Origin: Bacillota bacterium
GTDB lineage: Bacteria > Bacillota > Clostridia > Christensenellales > CAG-138
Assembly: GCA_023409435.1 (NCBI GenBank)
Contig: JAEYHP010000047.1
Location: forward strand, 1 to 46,060
Direction of reading: 5' to 3'
DNA: 46,060 nt
Made by a program: the position numbers and the translations under genes. Below the pieces are notes generated by a model, which was not told the DNA's origin, searched no databases, and saw only the letters and a program-made list of their open reading frames with translations. Positions 16,398 to 23,720 of this stretch are shown in pieces (within the stretch, counting starts at the first letter, position 1; each line of letters opens with the position of its first letter).

Positions 16398-16529
16398 CGC
16401 TTTTTACCTTTCTATGAATATGATAACGCTCATCGCTTTGTCAAGCATGGATGATAGTGCTTATCGCTTTTTACCTTTCTATGAATATGATAGCGCTCAT
16501 CGCTTTGCCAAACGTTCTATGATAGTGCT
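16396..16529. repeat. 67-bp tandem duplication spanning the coaD 3' end
   Basis: Two adjacent 67-bp copies, 16396-16462 and 16463-16529. Both contain GCTTTTTACCTTTCTATG, then GCTCATCGCTTTG and GATAGTGCT. The copy at 16463-16529 holds the genuine coaD 3' end (last ten codons and stop). The other holds a diverged copy of that tail plus the RBS and ATG of the coiled-coil gene. The first 30 bases match perfectly, so the duplication looks fairly recent. Confidence 0.85.
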
Positions 16530-16985
16530 CTTGTTTACCGCAGGCACCAGATCATCGATATTGCCGCCCAGCGCGCAGACCTCGCGTATGACGCTGGAGC
16601 TTAGGTACGAATGCTCCGGCTCGGCCATGAAGTATACCGTGTCCAGGTCCGGCGCCAGCCTGCGGTTCATGGAGCTGATTTGAAACTCGTACTCAAAATC
16701 CATCACCGCGCGGAGGCCGCGAATAACATGCCTTGCGCCAATGCTGTGCGCGTAATCCACCAATAGCCCGTCAAATGAGCCTGAGGTGACGTTTACAAGG
16801 CCTTCCGCCTTTACGGCGGCGTCGATAAAGGTAAGCCGTTCCTCCAGCGTAAAAAACGGATGCTTTCCGGCGTTGATCAATACGGCCACAACCACGTGGT
16901 CCATCAGCGCCGAGGCGCGGCGCAGAATATCCATATGTCCTTCCGTCAGCGGGTCAAAGCTGCCGGGATAAACGCCTATCTGCAA
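16497..16985 (-). CDS. coaD: Phosphopantetheine adenylyltransferase
   Basis: 162-residue CoaD, which makes dephospho-CoA from phosphopantetheine and ATP. The nucleotidyltransferase motif is G-S-F-D-P-L-T14-E-G-H17, and the conserved VIRGLRAVMDFEYEFQ and SYLSSSVIRE blocks are present. The length is standard. The gene overlaps the end of rsmD by 10 bp, the usual rsmD-coaD arrangement. Its last ten codons lie in a tandem duplication. Confidence 0.97.
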   Translation of the reverse strand: MQIGVYPGSFDPLTEGHMDILRRASALMDHVVVAVLINAGKHPFFTLEERLTFIDAAVKAEGLVNVTSGSFDGLLVDYAHSIGARHVIRGLRAVMDFEYEFQISSMNRRLAPDLDTVYFMAEPEHSYLSSSVIREVCALGGNIDDLVPAVNKSTIIERLAKR

Positions 16986-17551
16986 TCGGGGTCTTCCTTT
17001 CCGCCCGTATGGGCTACAAAAAAACTCAGCCCGATGTCCCCGTATTTGCGGGTGTCCACACAGGTATACAATCCTTCCATGGCCTTAGGCGGTTCCTTCC
17101 ATGCGTGTTCCACCACCGCCTGCCCGCCTTTGGCTACAAGGCCTTTTGTAAACAAGGCTTCAAGCGCCTGCTGTGCGCCCGCGCGGTACGGCGGGTCTAG
17201 AAATATAATAGTAAAAGGCTCTTTGCCATTTAACCGCTCCAAAGCTGAAAGCGCCTCAAACTGCATCACGGCCGCCTGAGCCGAAAACCCGAGCGTTTCG
17301 ATGTTTTTGCGGATGATTTCACAGCATTCCCGGCTGTGATCGTTGAATACGGCATAGCTTGCCCCGCGGGAAAGCGCTTCCAACCCAAGGTTGCCCGAAC
17401 CCGCATAAAGGTCCAATACCCTGGCATTGGGCAGTGAGAACTGGAGAATTCCGAAGAGCGATTCCTTGACGCGGTCCAGCGTGGGGCGCGTAGCTTGTCC
17501 TTTGGGGGCAAATATCTGCCTCCCGCGCGCAGAACCTGCGATGATGCGCAT
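16976..17551 (-). CDS. rsmD: 16S rRNA (guanine966-N2)-methyltransferase RsmD
   Basis: 191-residue SAM-dependent methyltransferase that modifies G966 of 16S rRNA. It has the N-terminal MRIIAGSARGR and TRPTLDRVKESLF motifs, the SAM-binding LDLYAGSGNLGLEAL at 46-60 and the catalytic DPPY at 119-122. The start is ATG 17551 with GGGAGGAG just upstream; an in-frame ATG four codons earlier lacks an RBS. It overlaps coaD by 10 bp. Confidence 0.95.
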   Translation of the reverse strand: MRIIAGSARGRQIFAPKGQATRPTLDRVKESLFGILQFSLPNARVLDLYAGSGNLGLEALSRGASYAVFNDHSRECCEIIRKNIETLGFSAQAAVMQFEALSALERLNGKEPFTIIFLDPPYRAGAQQALEALFTKGLVAKGGQAVVEHAWKEPPKAMEGLYTCVDTRKYGDIGLSFFVAHTGGKEDPDCR

Positions 17552-17729
17552 TGCTCCTCCCAATAATTCCAGTTTTTTCGCCTTTTATTGTACCATAAAA
17601 CGCGGGGCGTGCAAATAATGAATGCCTTGTAAACAATAGGAGGATCTTATAGGGAAAGCTACAAGAATTTTCCCATACGCTTGCAAACGGCCCGCGTATT
17701 CGCAATAATAGATGCGGGAGGATATATAG

Positions 17730-18899
17730 ATGCTTTTATTGAAAAACGGATTGGTTTTGAGTATGGCTGTCCCCGCTTTTACGGGGGACGTACTGATTGA
17801 GAACGGCAAAATCGCCGCTATTGGAGAGAACTTGAGCGCAGAAGGCGCCGAGGCTGTGGATTGTACCGGCAAGTATGTGCTGCCCGGTTTTGTGGACGCC
17901 CACTGCCACATCGGCATGTGGGAAGACGGCATGGGGGACGAGGGCGCGGACGGCAATGAAAATTCCGACCCGATCACCCCGCAGATGCGGGCGATTGACG
18001 GCTTAAATCCGTTTGACCCCTGCTTTAAGGAAGCGCGCGCCGCGGGCGTTACCACCGTGGTGACGGGCCCCGGAAGCGCCAACGTCATAGGCGGGCAGTT
18101 TGCCGCATTGAAGACCTACGGGCGATACGTTGAGGAAATGCTTATTCAGGACCCCGTCGCCATGAAGGCCGCTTTCGGCGAAAACCCCAAGCGCGTGTAT
18201 ACGGAGCAAAAGGAAGCGCCCTACACGCGCATGGCAATCGCAGCCCTGTTCCGGAGGGCCATGGTGGAAGCCCAGGAATACGAGCGCAAGCTCAAGCTGG
18301 GCGAAGAGGACGCGGACAAGCTGCCCGACAGAGACTTGGGGATTGAGGCGTTGTTGCCCGTGCTGCGCGGGGAACTCAGGCTCAAAATGCACGCGCACCG
18401 TGCGGACGATATATTGACCGCGCTGCGGCTGGCGAAAGAATTTAACCTTTCCGTAACGCTTGACCATTGCACGGAAGGGCATCTGATATTGGACGTGTTA
18501 AAAGAGCAGACAGAAGCGCTGGGTGCGGGCGTAATCTTAGGGCCGCTGTTTTCCGACCGCTCCAAGATCGAGCTGAAGAACATGACGTTCCGCGCCCCCA
18601 AACTGATGCATGAGGCGGGAATCCCCTTTGCGCTGATGACGGACCACCCTGTTATCCCCATACAGCACCTTCCGGTCTGCGCCGCGCTTTGCGTGCGCGA
18701 AGGGCTGGATGTTGACGAGGCGCTGCGCAGCATCACAATCAACGCTGCGAAGGTCGTGGGTCTCGATGCGCGCGTGGGCAGCCTGGAAGCAGGCAAGGAT
18801 GCGGACGTCGCCATATTCGACGGGCACCCGCTGGATGTTCGGAGCCACTGCCTGCGCACCATCATCAACGGCAAGACCGTGCATCTTTTGGATGCCTGA
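17730..18899 (+). CDS. Metal-dependent amidohydrolase
   Basis: 389-residue cytosolic amidohydrolase-superfamily protein (PF01979) of a type common in Clostridia. The N-terminal beta sandwich (LLLKNGLVLSM, CTGKYVLPGF) is followed by metal ligands H58-C-H60 in VDAHCHIG, then MHAHRADDI, LDHCTEGH and MTDHPVIP, with the closing beta strands (AGKDADVAIFDG) at the C-terminus. The substrate is not known; relatives are annotated as imidazolonepropionase-like or simply amidohydrolase. GGGAGGA precedes ATG 17730. It is divergent from rsmD and 14 bp upstream of alr, so the two are probably co-transcribed. Confidence 0.88.
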   Translation: MLLLKNGLVLSMAVPAFTGDVLIENGKIAAIGENLSAEGAEAVDCTGKYVLPGFVDAHCHIGMWEDGMGDEGADGNENSDPITPQMRAIDGLNPFDPCFKEARAAGVTTVVTGPGSANVIGGQFAALKTYGRYVEEMLIQDPVAMKAAFGENPKRVYTEQKEAPYTRMAIAALFRRAMVEAQEYERKLKLGEEDADKLPDRDLGIEALLPVLRGELRLKMHAHRADDILTALRLAKEFNLSVTLDHCTEGHLILDVLKEQTEALGAGVILGPLFSDRSKIELKNMTFRAPKLMHEAGIPFALMTDHPVIPIQHLPVCAALCVREGLDVDEALRSITINAAKVVGLDARVGSLEAGKDADVAIFDGHPLDVRSHCLRTIINGKTVHLLDA

Positions 18900-18913
18900 G
18901 CGGGGAGGACGCC

Positions 18914-20047
18914 ATGCTTCGACCAACACATACCATAATCGATCTCGACGCGCTTCGGTATAACATATCCGTGTTGCGCGAGCATGTGGGCAAGGAAACG
19001 AAATTCATGGCGGTGGTAAAGGCCAACGCCTACGGCCACGGCATTGTGGAAACCTCGCTTGCGGCACAGTACGCGGGTGCGGAGTATTTGGGCGTATCGA
19101 TCCCCGAGGAGGGCATGCGGATACGGGATGCGGGCGTAGTTGCCAACATCCTCATATTGGGCGGCATATTGCCCGAATCCGCGGAAATCGTGGTGGCATA
19201 CGATCTGATTCCCACCGTATACAGCGTTGCGCTGCTCGAAGCGCTGCAGCAGGAGGCCGAGAAGCAGAACACCGTCTGCCGCATCCACATCAAGGCGGAT
19301 ACGGGTATGAACCGCATCGGCGTGAAGACCGTGGAAGAGTTCAGGGAATTGCTGAATAAAGCGCTTGCATCCCCCAATATCAGGGTGGAAGGGCTGTTTA
19401 CGCATTTTGCCGTAAGCGAAATCGGAGATAAGAGCTTTACAAAAGAGCAGGGCAGGCGGTTTTTGGAGTTCGTACAGGCCGCACGCGAGATGGGCGTCTT
19501 CCCGCTGCTGCACGCAAGCAACAGCGGCGCGCTATTGGACCTCCCGGAAGAGCTGAAATTTGATCTGGTGCGCGCGGGCATCGCCATGTACGGCTACCAC
19601 CCCGGCCCCGGTTGCGGTGAGGGCGTGGACCTCAAGCCCGTGCTTACATGGAAGACCGCCGTTACACATATGAAGGAAATCAATCCCGGGGATACGGTTA
19701 GCTATGGGCGGCGCTATACGGCGGCTGAACCCCGCATGATCGCGACGCTCCCGGTAGGCTATGGGGACGGGTACAAGCGCTGCCTTTCCAACAAGGCGTA
19801 TGTGCTCATACATGGCAGGCGCGTGCCTGTCGTGGGTACCATCTGCATGGACCAGCTTATGGTGGATGTCACGGGGATCCATGATGTTCAGGTCGGAGAC
19901 GAAGCAGTGCTCCTTGGCCCCCAGGGGGATGCCAGCTTTGACGCGGACGATATGGCGGCTCTGGCCGAAACCATCAGCTACGAAATACTGCTTTCCATTA
20001 GCGACCGGGTACCCCGCGTCTATACCGGCGGCTACAGGGCAATATAG
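18914..20047 (+). CDS. alr: Alanine racemase
   Basis: 377-residue PLP-dependent racemase that supplies D-alanine for peptidoglycan. The PLP lysine is K36 in AVVKANAYGHG, and the catalytic tyrosine is Y264 in TVSYGRRY. Also present are the ADTGMNRIG motif (about 129-137) and the C-terminal barrel with GTICMDQLMVDVT. ATG 18914 is preceded by GGGGAGGA. Confidence 0.96.
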   Translation: MLRPTHTIIDLDALRYNISVLREHVGKETKFMAVVKANAYGHGIVETSLAAQYAGAEYLGVSIPEEGMRIRDAGVVANILILGGILPESAEIVVAYDLIPTVYSVALLEALQQEAEKQNTVCRIHIKADTGMNRIGVKTVEEFRELLNKALASPNIRVEGLFTHFAVSEIGDKSFTKEQGRRFLEFVQAAREMGVFPLLHASNSGALLDLPEELKFDLVRAGIAMYGYHPGPGCGEGVDLKPVLTWKTAVTHMKEINPGDTVSYGRRYTAAEPRMIATLPVGYGDGYKRCLSNKAYVLIHGRRVPVVGTICMDQLMVDVTGIHDVQVGDEAVLLGPQGDASFDADDMAALAETISYEILLSISDRVPRVYTGGYRAI

Positions 20048-20061
20048 GACTGATTGCTTAT

Positions 20062-20217
20062 ACTAATTTCAAACATTAACGCATTGTCGCGGCGGCTCTT
20101 TTCGCGCGGGGCGTCGTCGCCCTTCGCTCAACGTAGCGCTGCTACGCCGAACTCCGGTTCCTTACCCCGCATCGAAAATCCCTCGCCGCTTTGGACGCGT
20201 TAATGTTTTCCATTAGT
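20062..20217. repeat. Long inverted repeat (MITE/BIME-like) between alr and nnrD
   Basis: A 156-bp element bounded by imperfect 21-bp inverted repeats (ACTAATnnnAAACATTAACGC type) at 20062-20082 and 20197-20217. Pairing continues inward (GCGGCG...CTTTTCG...GCGGGG against CCCCGC...CGAAAA...CGCCGC), and the centre contains GTAGC-GCT-GCTAC. The whole unit can fold as one long arm. No coding capacity. Confidence 0.7.
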
Positions 20218-20236
20218 ATTAAAAGGGGGGACGCTT

Positions 20237-21721
20237 GTGCGCCAGGTACTCACCCCCGCGCAGATGCGCGATATGGAAGCGCGGATGATAAACGGTTGCC
20301 GAATCCCGGGTCTTGTGCTCATGGAGCATGCGGCGGCGGGAGTGGTTCAAGCCGTGCTGCGCCTGCTTCCGGAACGTGGCAGTGTATTAGCCATATGCGG
20401 CGGCGGCAACAACGGCGGGGACGGCATGAGCACGCTCCGGCAGCTCCACACGCTGGGGGTCAAAACAGAGGGTGTGCTACTTGTTCCATCGCAAAGCTTG
20501 AAGGGCGACGCGCTGCTGCAATATGAGATGGCGACCGCCTGCAAAATCCCCATACGGGATGCTTCGGATGGAGTGGATTTCCCCATTGCCGCCGACGTCC
20601 TCATCGACGCGCTGTTCGGCACTGGGCTTAGCCGCAAAGTAGAGGGCGCATTTGCCCGCGCCATTGCGCGGATGAACGCCTCCGGCATTCCGGTGGTTTC
20701 AGTGGACATTCCTTCCGGCATAGACGGCGAAACCGGCCATGCGCTGGGCGCTGCCGTTCGGGCGAACGTGACCGTGACATTCCAGCACAAAAAGCTCGGA
20801 CATCTGCTTTTCCCCGGCCGGGAGTACGCGGGGGAGGTCGTGGAGGTTTCCATCGGCTCCGCCATCGAGTTGCATGAAGCCGCGTTCGCTTTGGAGGAAG
20901 CGGATATCCGTAGCCTGCTGCCCCCGCGTCCGCTAAATAGCCACAAGGGCCTGAATGGACGTGCGCTTTTAGTTGCGGGCAGCAAGAACTACGCGGGGGC
21001 CGCGCTGCTTGCCGCCAGCTCTGCATTGCGGGGAGGGTGTGGGCTGTTGCATGTTGCGGTGCCCAAGGGCATCCATTCCATGTTTGCGCGGTGCCCGGGA
21101 GCGATCTGCCATCCCGTGGGGGACGGCGACGAATGGTCAAACGACGCCGCTAAAGAAGCTACGGTGCTGATTGAGAAAGCGGACGTACTCGCCATCGGCC
21201 CAGGCCTGGGCGGGGGAGAGGGCATTGTACCGCTATTAAAGGAACTGCTCTCATCTCAGAAGCCGCTTGTCATCGACGCGGACGGATTGAACGCCAGCTC
21301 TAAAAACCGGGCCTTATTCTCTCTATTGCACCGGAATGTCATACTCACCCCACATCCGGCGGAAATGGCGCGGCTTATTCAGGGCAGCGTAGAGGATGTG
21401 CTGCGCGCGCCCCTTGTAATCGCGAAACAGGCTGCGGCAGATTGGGGCTGTACGGTTCTGTTAAAAGGCGCTACCACAATCATTTCAGACGGCGCCCGTG
21501 TCTGTCTTAACACGACGGGCAATTCCGGCCTTGCGAAGGGCGGCAGCGGCGACGTATTGACCGGAATTACCCTTGCGCTGCTGGCACAGGGGCTTTCCGT
21601 ATTCGATGCTGCCTGTGCGGGCGCATATCTTTTAGGGAGCACGGCGGAGAAGGCGTATGAGCTGCTCCAGACGCGCATGCTGCTGGCTGCGGACGTCATC
21701 GACGCGCTGGGCGGGGAATAA
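20237..21721 (+). CDS. nnrD: Bifunctional NAD(P)H-hydrate epimerase / ADP-dependent NAD(P)H-hydrate dehydratase
   Basis: 494-residue fusion enzyme that repairs hydrated NAD(P)H. The N-terminal YjeF epimerase domain (about 1-215) includes ICGGGNNGGDGMS and VDIPSGIDGETG. The C-terminal ribokinase-like dehydratase domain (about 225-490) includes HKGLNGRALLVAGS, GPGLGGGEG, LTPHPAEMARL and the nucleotide motif AKGGSGDVLTGI. The start is GTG 20237 behind AAAGGGGGG. The fused arrangement is the common one in Bacillota. A long inverted repeat lies between it and alr, so it may not be on the alr transcript. Confidence 0.95.
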   Translation: MRQVLTPAQMRDMEARMINGCRIPGLVLMEHAAAGVVQAVLRLLPERGSVLAICGGGNNGGDGMSTLRQLHTLGVKTEGVLLVPSQSLKGDALLQYEMATACKIPIRDASDGVDFPIAADVLIDALFGTGLSRKVEGAFARAIARMNASGIPVVSVDIPSGIDGETGHALGAAVRANVTVTFQHKKLGHLLFPGREYAGEVVEVSIGSAIELHEAAFALEEADIRSLLPPRPLNSHKGLNGRALLVAGSKNYAGAALLAASSALRGGCGLLHVAVPKGIHSMFARCPGAICHPVGDGDEWSNDAAKEATVLIEKADVLAIGPGLGGGEGIVPLLKELLSSQKPLVIDADGLNASSKNRALFSLLHRNVILTPHPAEMARLIQGSVEDVLRAPLVIAKQAAADWGCTVLLKGATTIISDGARVCLNTTGNSGLAKGGSGDVLTGITLALLAQGLSVFDAACAGAYLLGSTAEKAYELLQTRMLLAADVIDALGGE

Positions 21722-21740
21722 GAATGATTGGAGATAAATG

Positions 21741-22163
21741 ATGCGCGTTTCGTTTCATGAGGCTGTGCCGGACGAACTGCTGAAATTTGCCGTGATTGCC
21801 GCGCGCCACGCGGGTAAGTGGGTGTTCTGCATGCACAAGCAGCGGGATACGTATGAGATTCCGGGCGGGCACAGGGAACCGGGGGAGGATATCCTGTTTA
21901 CCGCCAAGCGGGAGTTGTTTGAAGAAACGGGCGCGCTCTCCTATACGGTTGCGCCAATCTGCGCCTATTCCGTTTTCAGGGAAGGGGAAGAGACCTTCGG
22001 CATGCTCTACGCCGCGGAGGTGGAGACGTTCGGCGAACTGCCGGATATGGAGATGGCAAACGTATACTGCATGGATACCCTGCCTGAGCGGTGGACCTAC
22101 CCGCAGATACAGCCCAAGCTGCTCGAATGGGCAAAGGCCTACTATGCAAAGAGCGCATCCTGA
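21741..22163 (+). CDS. NUDIX hydrolase
   Basis: 140-residue single-domain Nudix protein. The Nudix box G-x5-E-x7-R-E-U-x-E-E-x-G-U is complete: G43, E49, R57, E58, E61, E62 and G64 (GHREPGED to EETGAL). Substrates of this group (8-oxo-dGTP, NDP-sugars and others) cannot be told from sequence. I prefer ATG 21741, 7 nt after GGAG, over ATG 21738. It lies 20 bp after nnrD and may join it in nucleotide housekeeping. Confidence 0.9.
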   Translation: MRVSFHEAVPDELLKFAVIAARHAGKWVFCMHKQRDTYEIPGGHREPGEDILFTAKRELFEETGALSYTVAPICAYSVFREGEETFGMLYAAEVETFGELPDMEMANVYCMDTLPERWTYPQIQPKLLEWAKAYYAKSAS

Positions 22164-22188
22164 ATTTCTTGGGAGGAGGCAGTTGGTT

Positions 22189-22785
22189 ATGAGAGAAAAA
22201 GAAGTCCTGTTTGTGCTGCTGGATCAGTTTGCGGATTGGGAGGCTGCTCCTTTGTCCGCCGCACTTAATGAGCTTAATCCCGGCCGCGTTAAAACAATAG
22301 CGCCTACAAAAGAGCCGGTTTTCTCCATAGGCGGGTTTCGCGTGCTGCCGGATTATGACCTTACTTCCTATTCGGGCGAGTTCGATGCGCTCATTTTGAT
22401 CGGTGGCAACTCCTGGAGAAAAGAAAGCGCAAAAGAGGTCCTCCCGCTGGTGCAAAAAGCTGTGGAGAGTGAAGCGGTACTTGGCGCGATCTGTGACGGC
22501 ACGGTGTTCCTGGGCATGAACGGGTTTTTGAATGAGGCGGCGCATACCAGCAACACGCAGGAGAGTCTTCAGGCTGCGGCGGGCGAACGCTATACCGGCC
22601 AAAGCCAATATCAATTGCGGCAGGCTGTGCGGGACGGTACGCTCACTACGGCCAACGGCTCCGCGTTTTTGGAGTTTGGCAGGGAAGTGTTGCTTGCTTT
22701 GAAAGCCGCGCCGGTGGAAGAGATCGAGGATTGGTACCGGAAATTCAAGCTCGGGCAGTACGAGGCGCGGGGGATTGGGCAGTAG
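22189..22785 (+). CDS. DJ-1/PfpI family protein
   Basis: 198-residue class-I glutamine-amidotransferase-like fold. The nucleophile elbow is GAIC102DG and the conserved acidic residue is E18 in FADWE, matching the DJ-1 Glu-Cys pair. The core block FDALILIGGNSWRKE is typical of YdeA-type PfpI proteins. Activity is unknown (a glyoxalase, deglycase or stress role is known for relatives). ATG 22189 has GGGAGGAGG upstream with a 9-nt gap; a TTG at 22183 is an alternative. It lies 25 bp after the Nudix gene. Confidence 0.88.
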   Translation: MREKEVLFVLLDQFADWEAAPLSAALNELNPGRVKTIAPTKEPVFSIGGFRVLPDYDLTSYSGEFDALILIGGNSWRKESAKEVLPLVQKAVESEAVLGAICDGTVFLGMNGFLNEAAHTSNTQESLQAAAGERYTGQSQYQLRQAVRDGTLTTANGSAFLEFGREVLLALKAAPVEEIEDWYRKFKLGQYEARGIGQ

Positions 22786-22844
22786 TATATATGCTGCGCC
22801 TTTAGGTGCAGTTTCTAAAATGCAAGTTTTCTCAATAGAGGGCA

Positions 22845-22873
22845 TTGCATTCAAATTGCCGTTATAGTAAAAT
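22845..22873 (+). promoter_or_regulatory. Promoter of tRNA-Leu
   Basis: TTGCAT at 22845-22850, a 17-bp spacer and TAAAAT at 22868-22873, ending 14 bp before the mature tRNA 5' end. Confidence 0.6.
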
Positions 22874-22887
22874 AACATTTGTGACCC

Positions 22888-22973
22888 GCCGAAGTGATGG
22901 AATGGCAGACGTGACGGACTCAAAATCCGTTGGTAGCGATACCGTGTGGGTTCGAGTCCCACCTTCGGCACCA
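22888..22973 (+). tRNA. tRNA-Leu (anticodon CAA)
   Basis: Acceptor stem GCCGAAG/CTTCGGC, A discriminator and encoded CCA (22971-22973). The anticodon stem ACGGA/TCCGT closes the 7-nt loop CTCAAAA, giving anticodon CAA for UUG codons. The long variable arm (TGGTAGCGATACCG region) is typical of type II tRNA-Leu, and the T arm is GTGGG-TTCGAGT-CCCAC. Partial copies of its 3' end recur downstream. Confidence 0.95.
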
Positions 22974-22981
22974 ATATTTAA

Positions 22982-23006
22982 AGCCAGATTTTATCTGGCT
23001 TTTTTA
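22982..23006 (+). terminator. Terminator of tRNA-Leu
   Basis: AGCCAGAT/ATCTGGCT 8-bp stem with a TTT loop and a T6 run, starting 9 bp after the CCA end. Confidence 0.88.
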
Positions 23007-23075
23007 TTTGCTATTATGTGCCAAAAACCCATCCCAAAACCCACTGTGCTTTAGTGTCTAAGCTGAGGGAACCCG

Positions 23076-23361
23076 AAAAACGCTTCGGTGGAGCGTTTTT
23101 AGCGGCCGGGATTTCGTGCTCAGGAGAACCGAGCGAAGCAGAAAGTGCGAACTCGGCCTGCCGATGGCCGAAATCGAGTCCCATCTTCGGTGTTTATGTA
23201 GCGGGTCTCAAAGCCGCGTTAAAAAAACGCACCTGTAGAGCGTTTTCCTGCCCCGGGATTTCGTGCCGCCCTTGGCGGGAGATGCCTTCGGGCACCAGGC
23301 TTGCGGGCCGTCGCAGGCTCGGCCTGCCGATAGCCAAGATCGAGTTCCACCTTCGGCACCA
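23076..23361 (+). repeat. Two degenerate modules, each ending in a tRNA-Leu 3'-end-like sequence
   Basis: Module 1 (23076-23192) and module 2 (23224-23361) share the same layout. Each begins with a hairpin AAAACGC-N9-GCGTTTT (23076-23100 and 23224-23246), has a CGGGATTTCGTGC block, and ends with a 36-bp block beginning GGCCTGCCGAT (23155-23190 and 23321-23356; 31 of 36 bases equal). The end of that block copies the T-arm and acceptor of tRNA-Leu, TCGAGTyCCAyCTTCGG. Module 2 even retains GCACCA. A partial third copy of the internal block (GCGGCCGGAATTTTGTGC) is near 27493-27510. No gene is visible in the 23007-23458 stretch. Confidence 0.75.
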
Positions 23362-23458
23362 GATAATGACACAGTCACTAATACAACCTTCTACTCATTC
23401 TCGCTGCCGCTATAAGCGATGATGCCTTACAATCTCGCCACGCTGCTTTGCGCGCGGA

Positions 23459-23705
23459 CTCGGGGCCGATATCGCCCAGACCCAGCACCGCCGTACCGTC
23501 CGTTACGATCAGGCACAGATTATGTCGGCGGGGTCAGCTCATAGGAGAGGTCGACGTCCTTCTGTATTTCGAGGCACGGCGGCGCCACGCCCGGCGTATA
23601 AGCGAGCGACAGATCCTCCCGCGTCTTGACCGGCACCGTAGCGACGACCTCGATCTTACCTTTCCATTCCCCGTGCAAGCGCAGGGACTCCTTCGCGTAA
23701 TCCAT
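23459..23705 (-). pseudogene. 5' fragment of an NAD-dependent malic enzyme gene
   Basis: The minus strand begins with an intact RBS (AGGGGAAG) and ATG at 23705, followed by a convincing malic enzyme N-terminus: MDYAKESLRLHGEWKGKIEV, then LSLAYTPGVAPPCLEIQKD and SYELT. A frameshift near codon 59 leads to TAA. In the shifted frame the family sequence continues as NLCLIVTDGTAVLGLGDIGPE up to about 23459, where homology stops abruptly. Only about 80 of roughly 390-480 codons remain, so it is a dead remnant. It lies immediately after larA on the same strand. Confidence 0.88.
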
Positions 23706-23720
23706 ACTTTTCTTCCCCTT

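Noticed and set aside
18221..19513. 430-codon minus-strand open frame opposite the amidohydrolase and alr genes
   Set aside because: Crosses two well-supported genes on the other strand and has no family features.
21796..22188. 131-codon N-terminal extension of the DJ-1/PfpI gene
   Set aside because: It overlaps the Nudix gene out of frame and lacks similarity; a strong GGGAGGAGG stands before ATG 22189.
23007..23458. CRISPR-like appearance of repeated blocks downstream of tRNA-Leu
   Set aside because: Only two irregular copies with internal hairpins and tRNA-like ends; no short regular repeat-spacer pattern and no cas gene.
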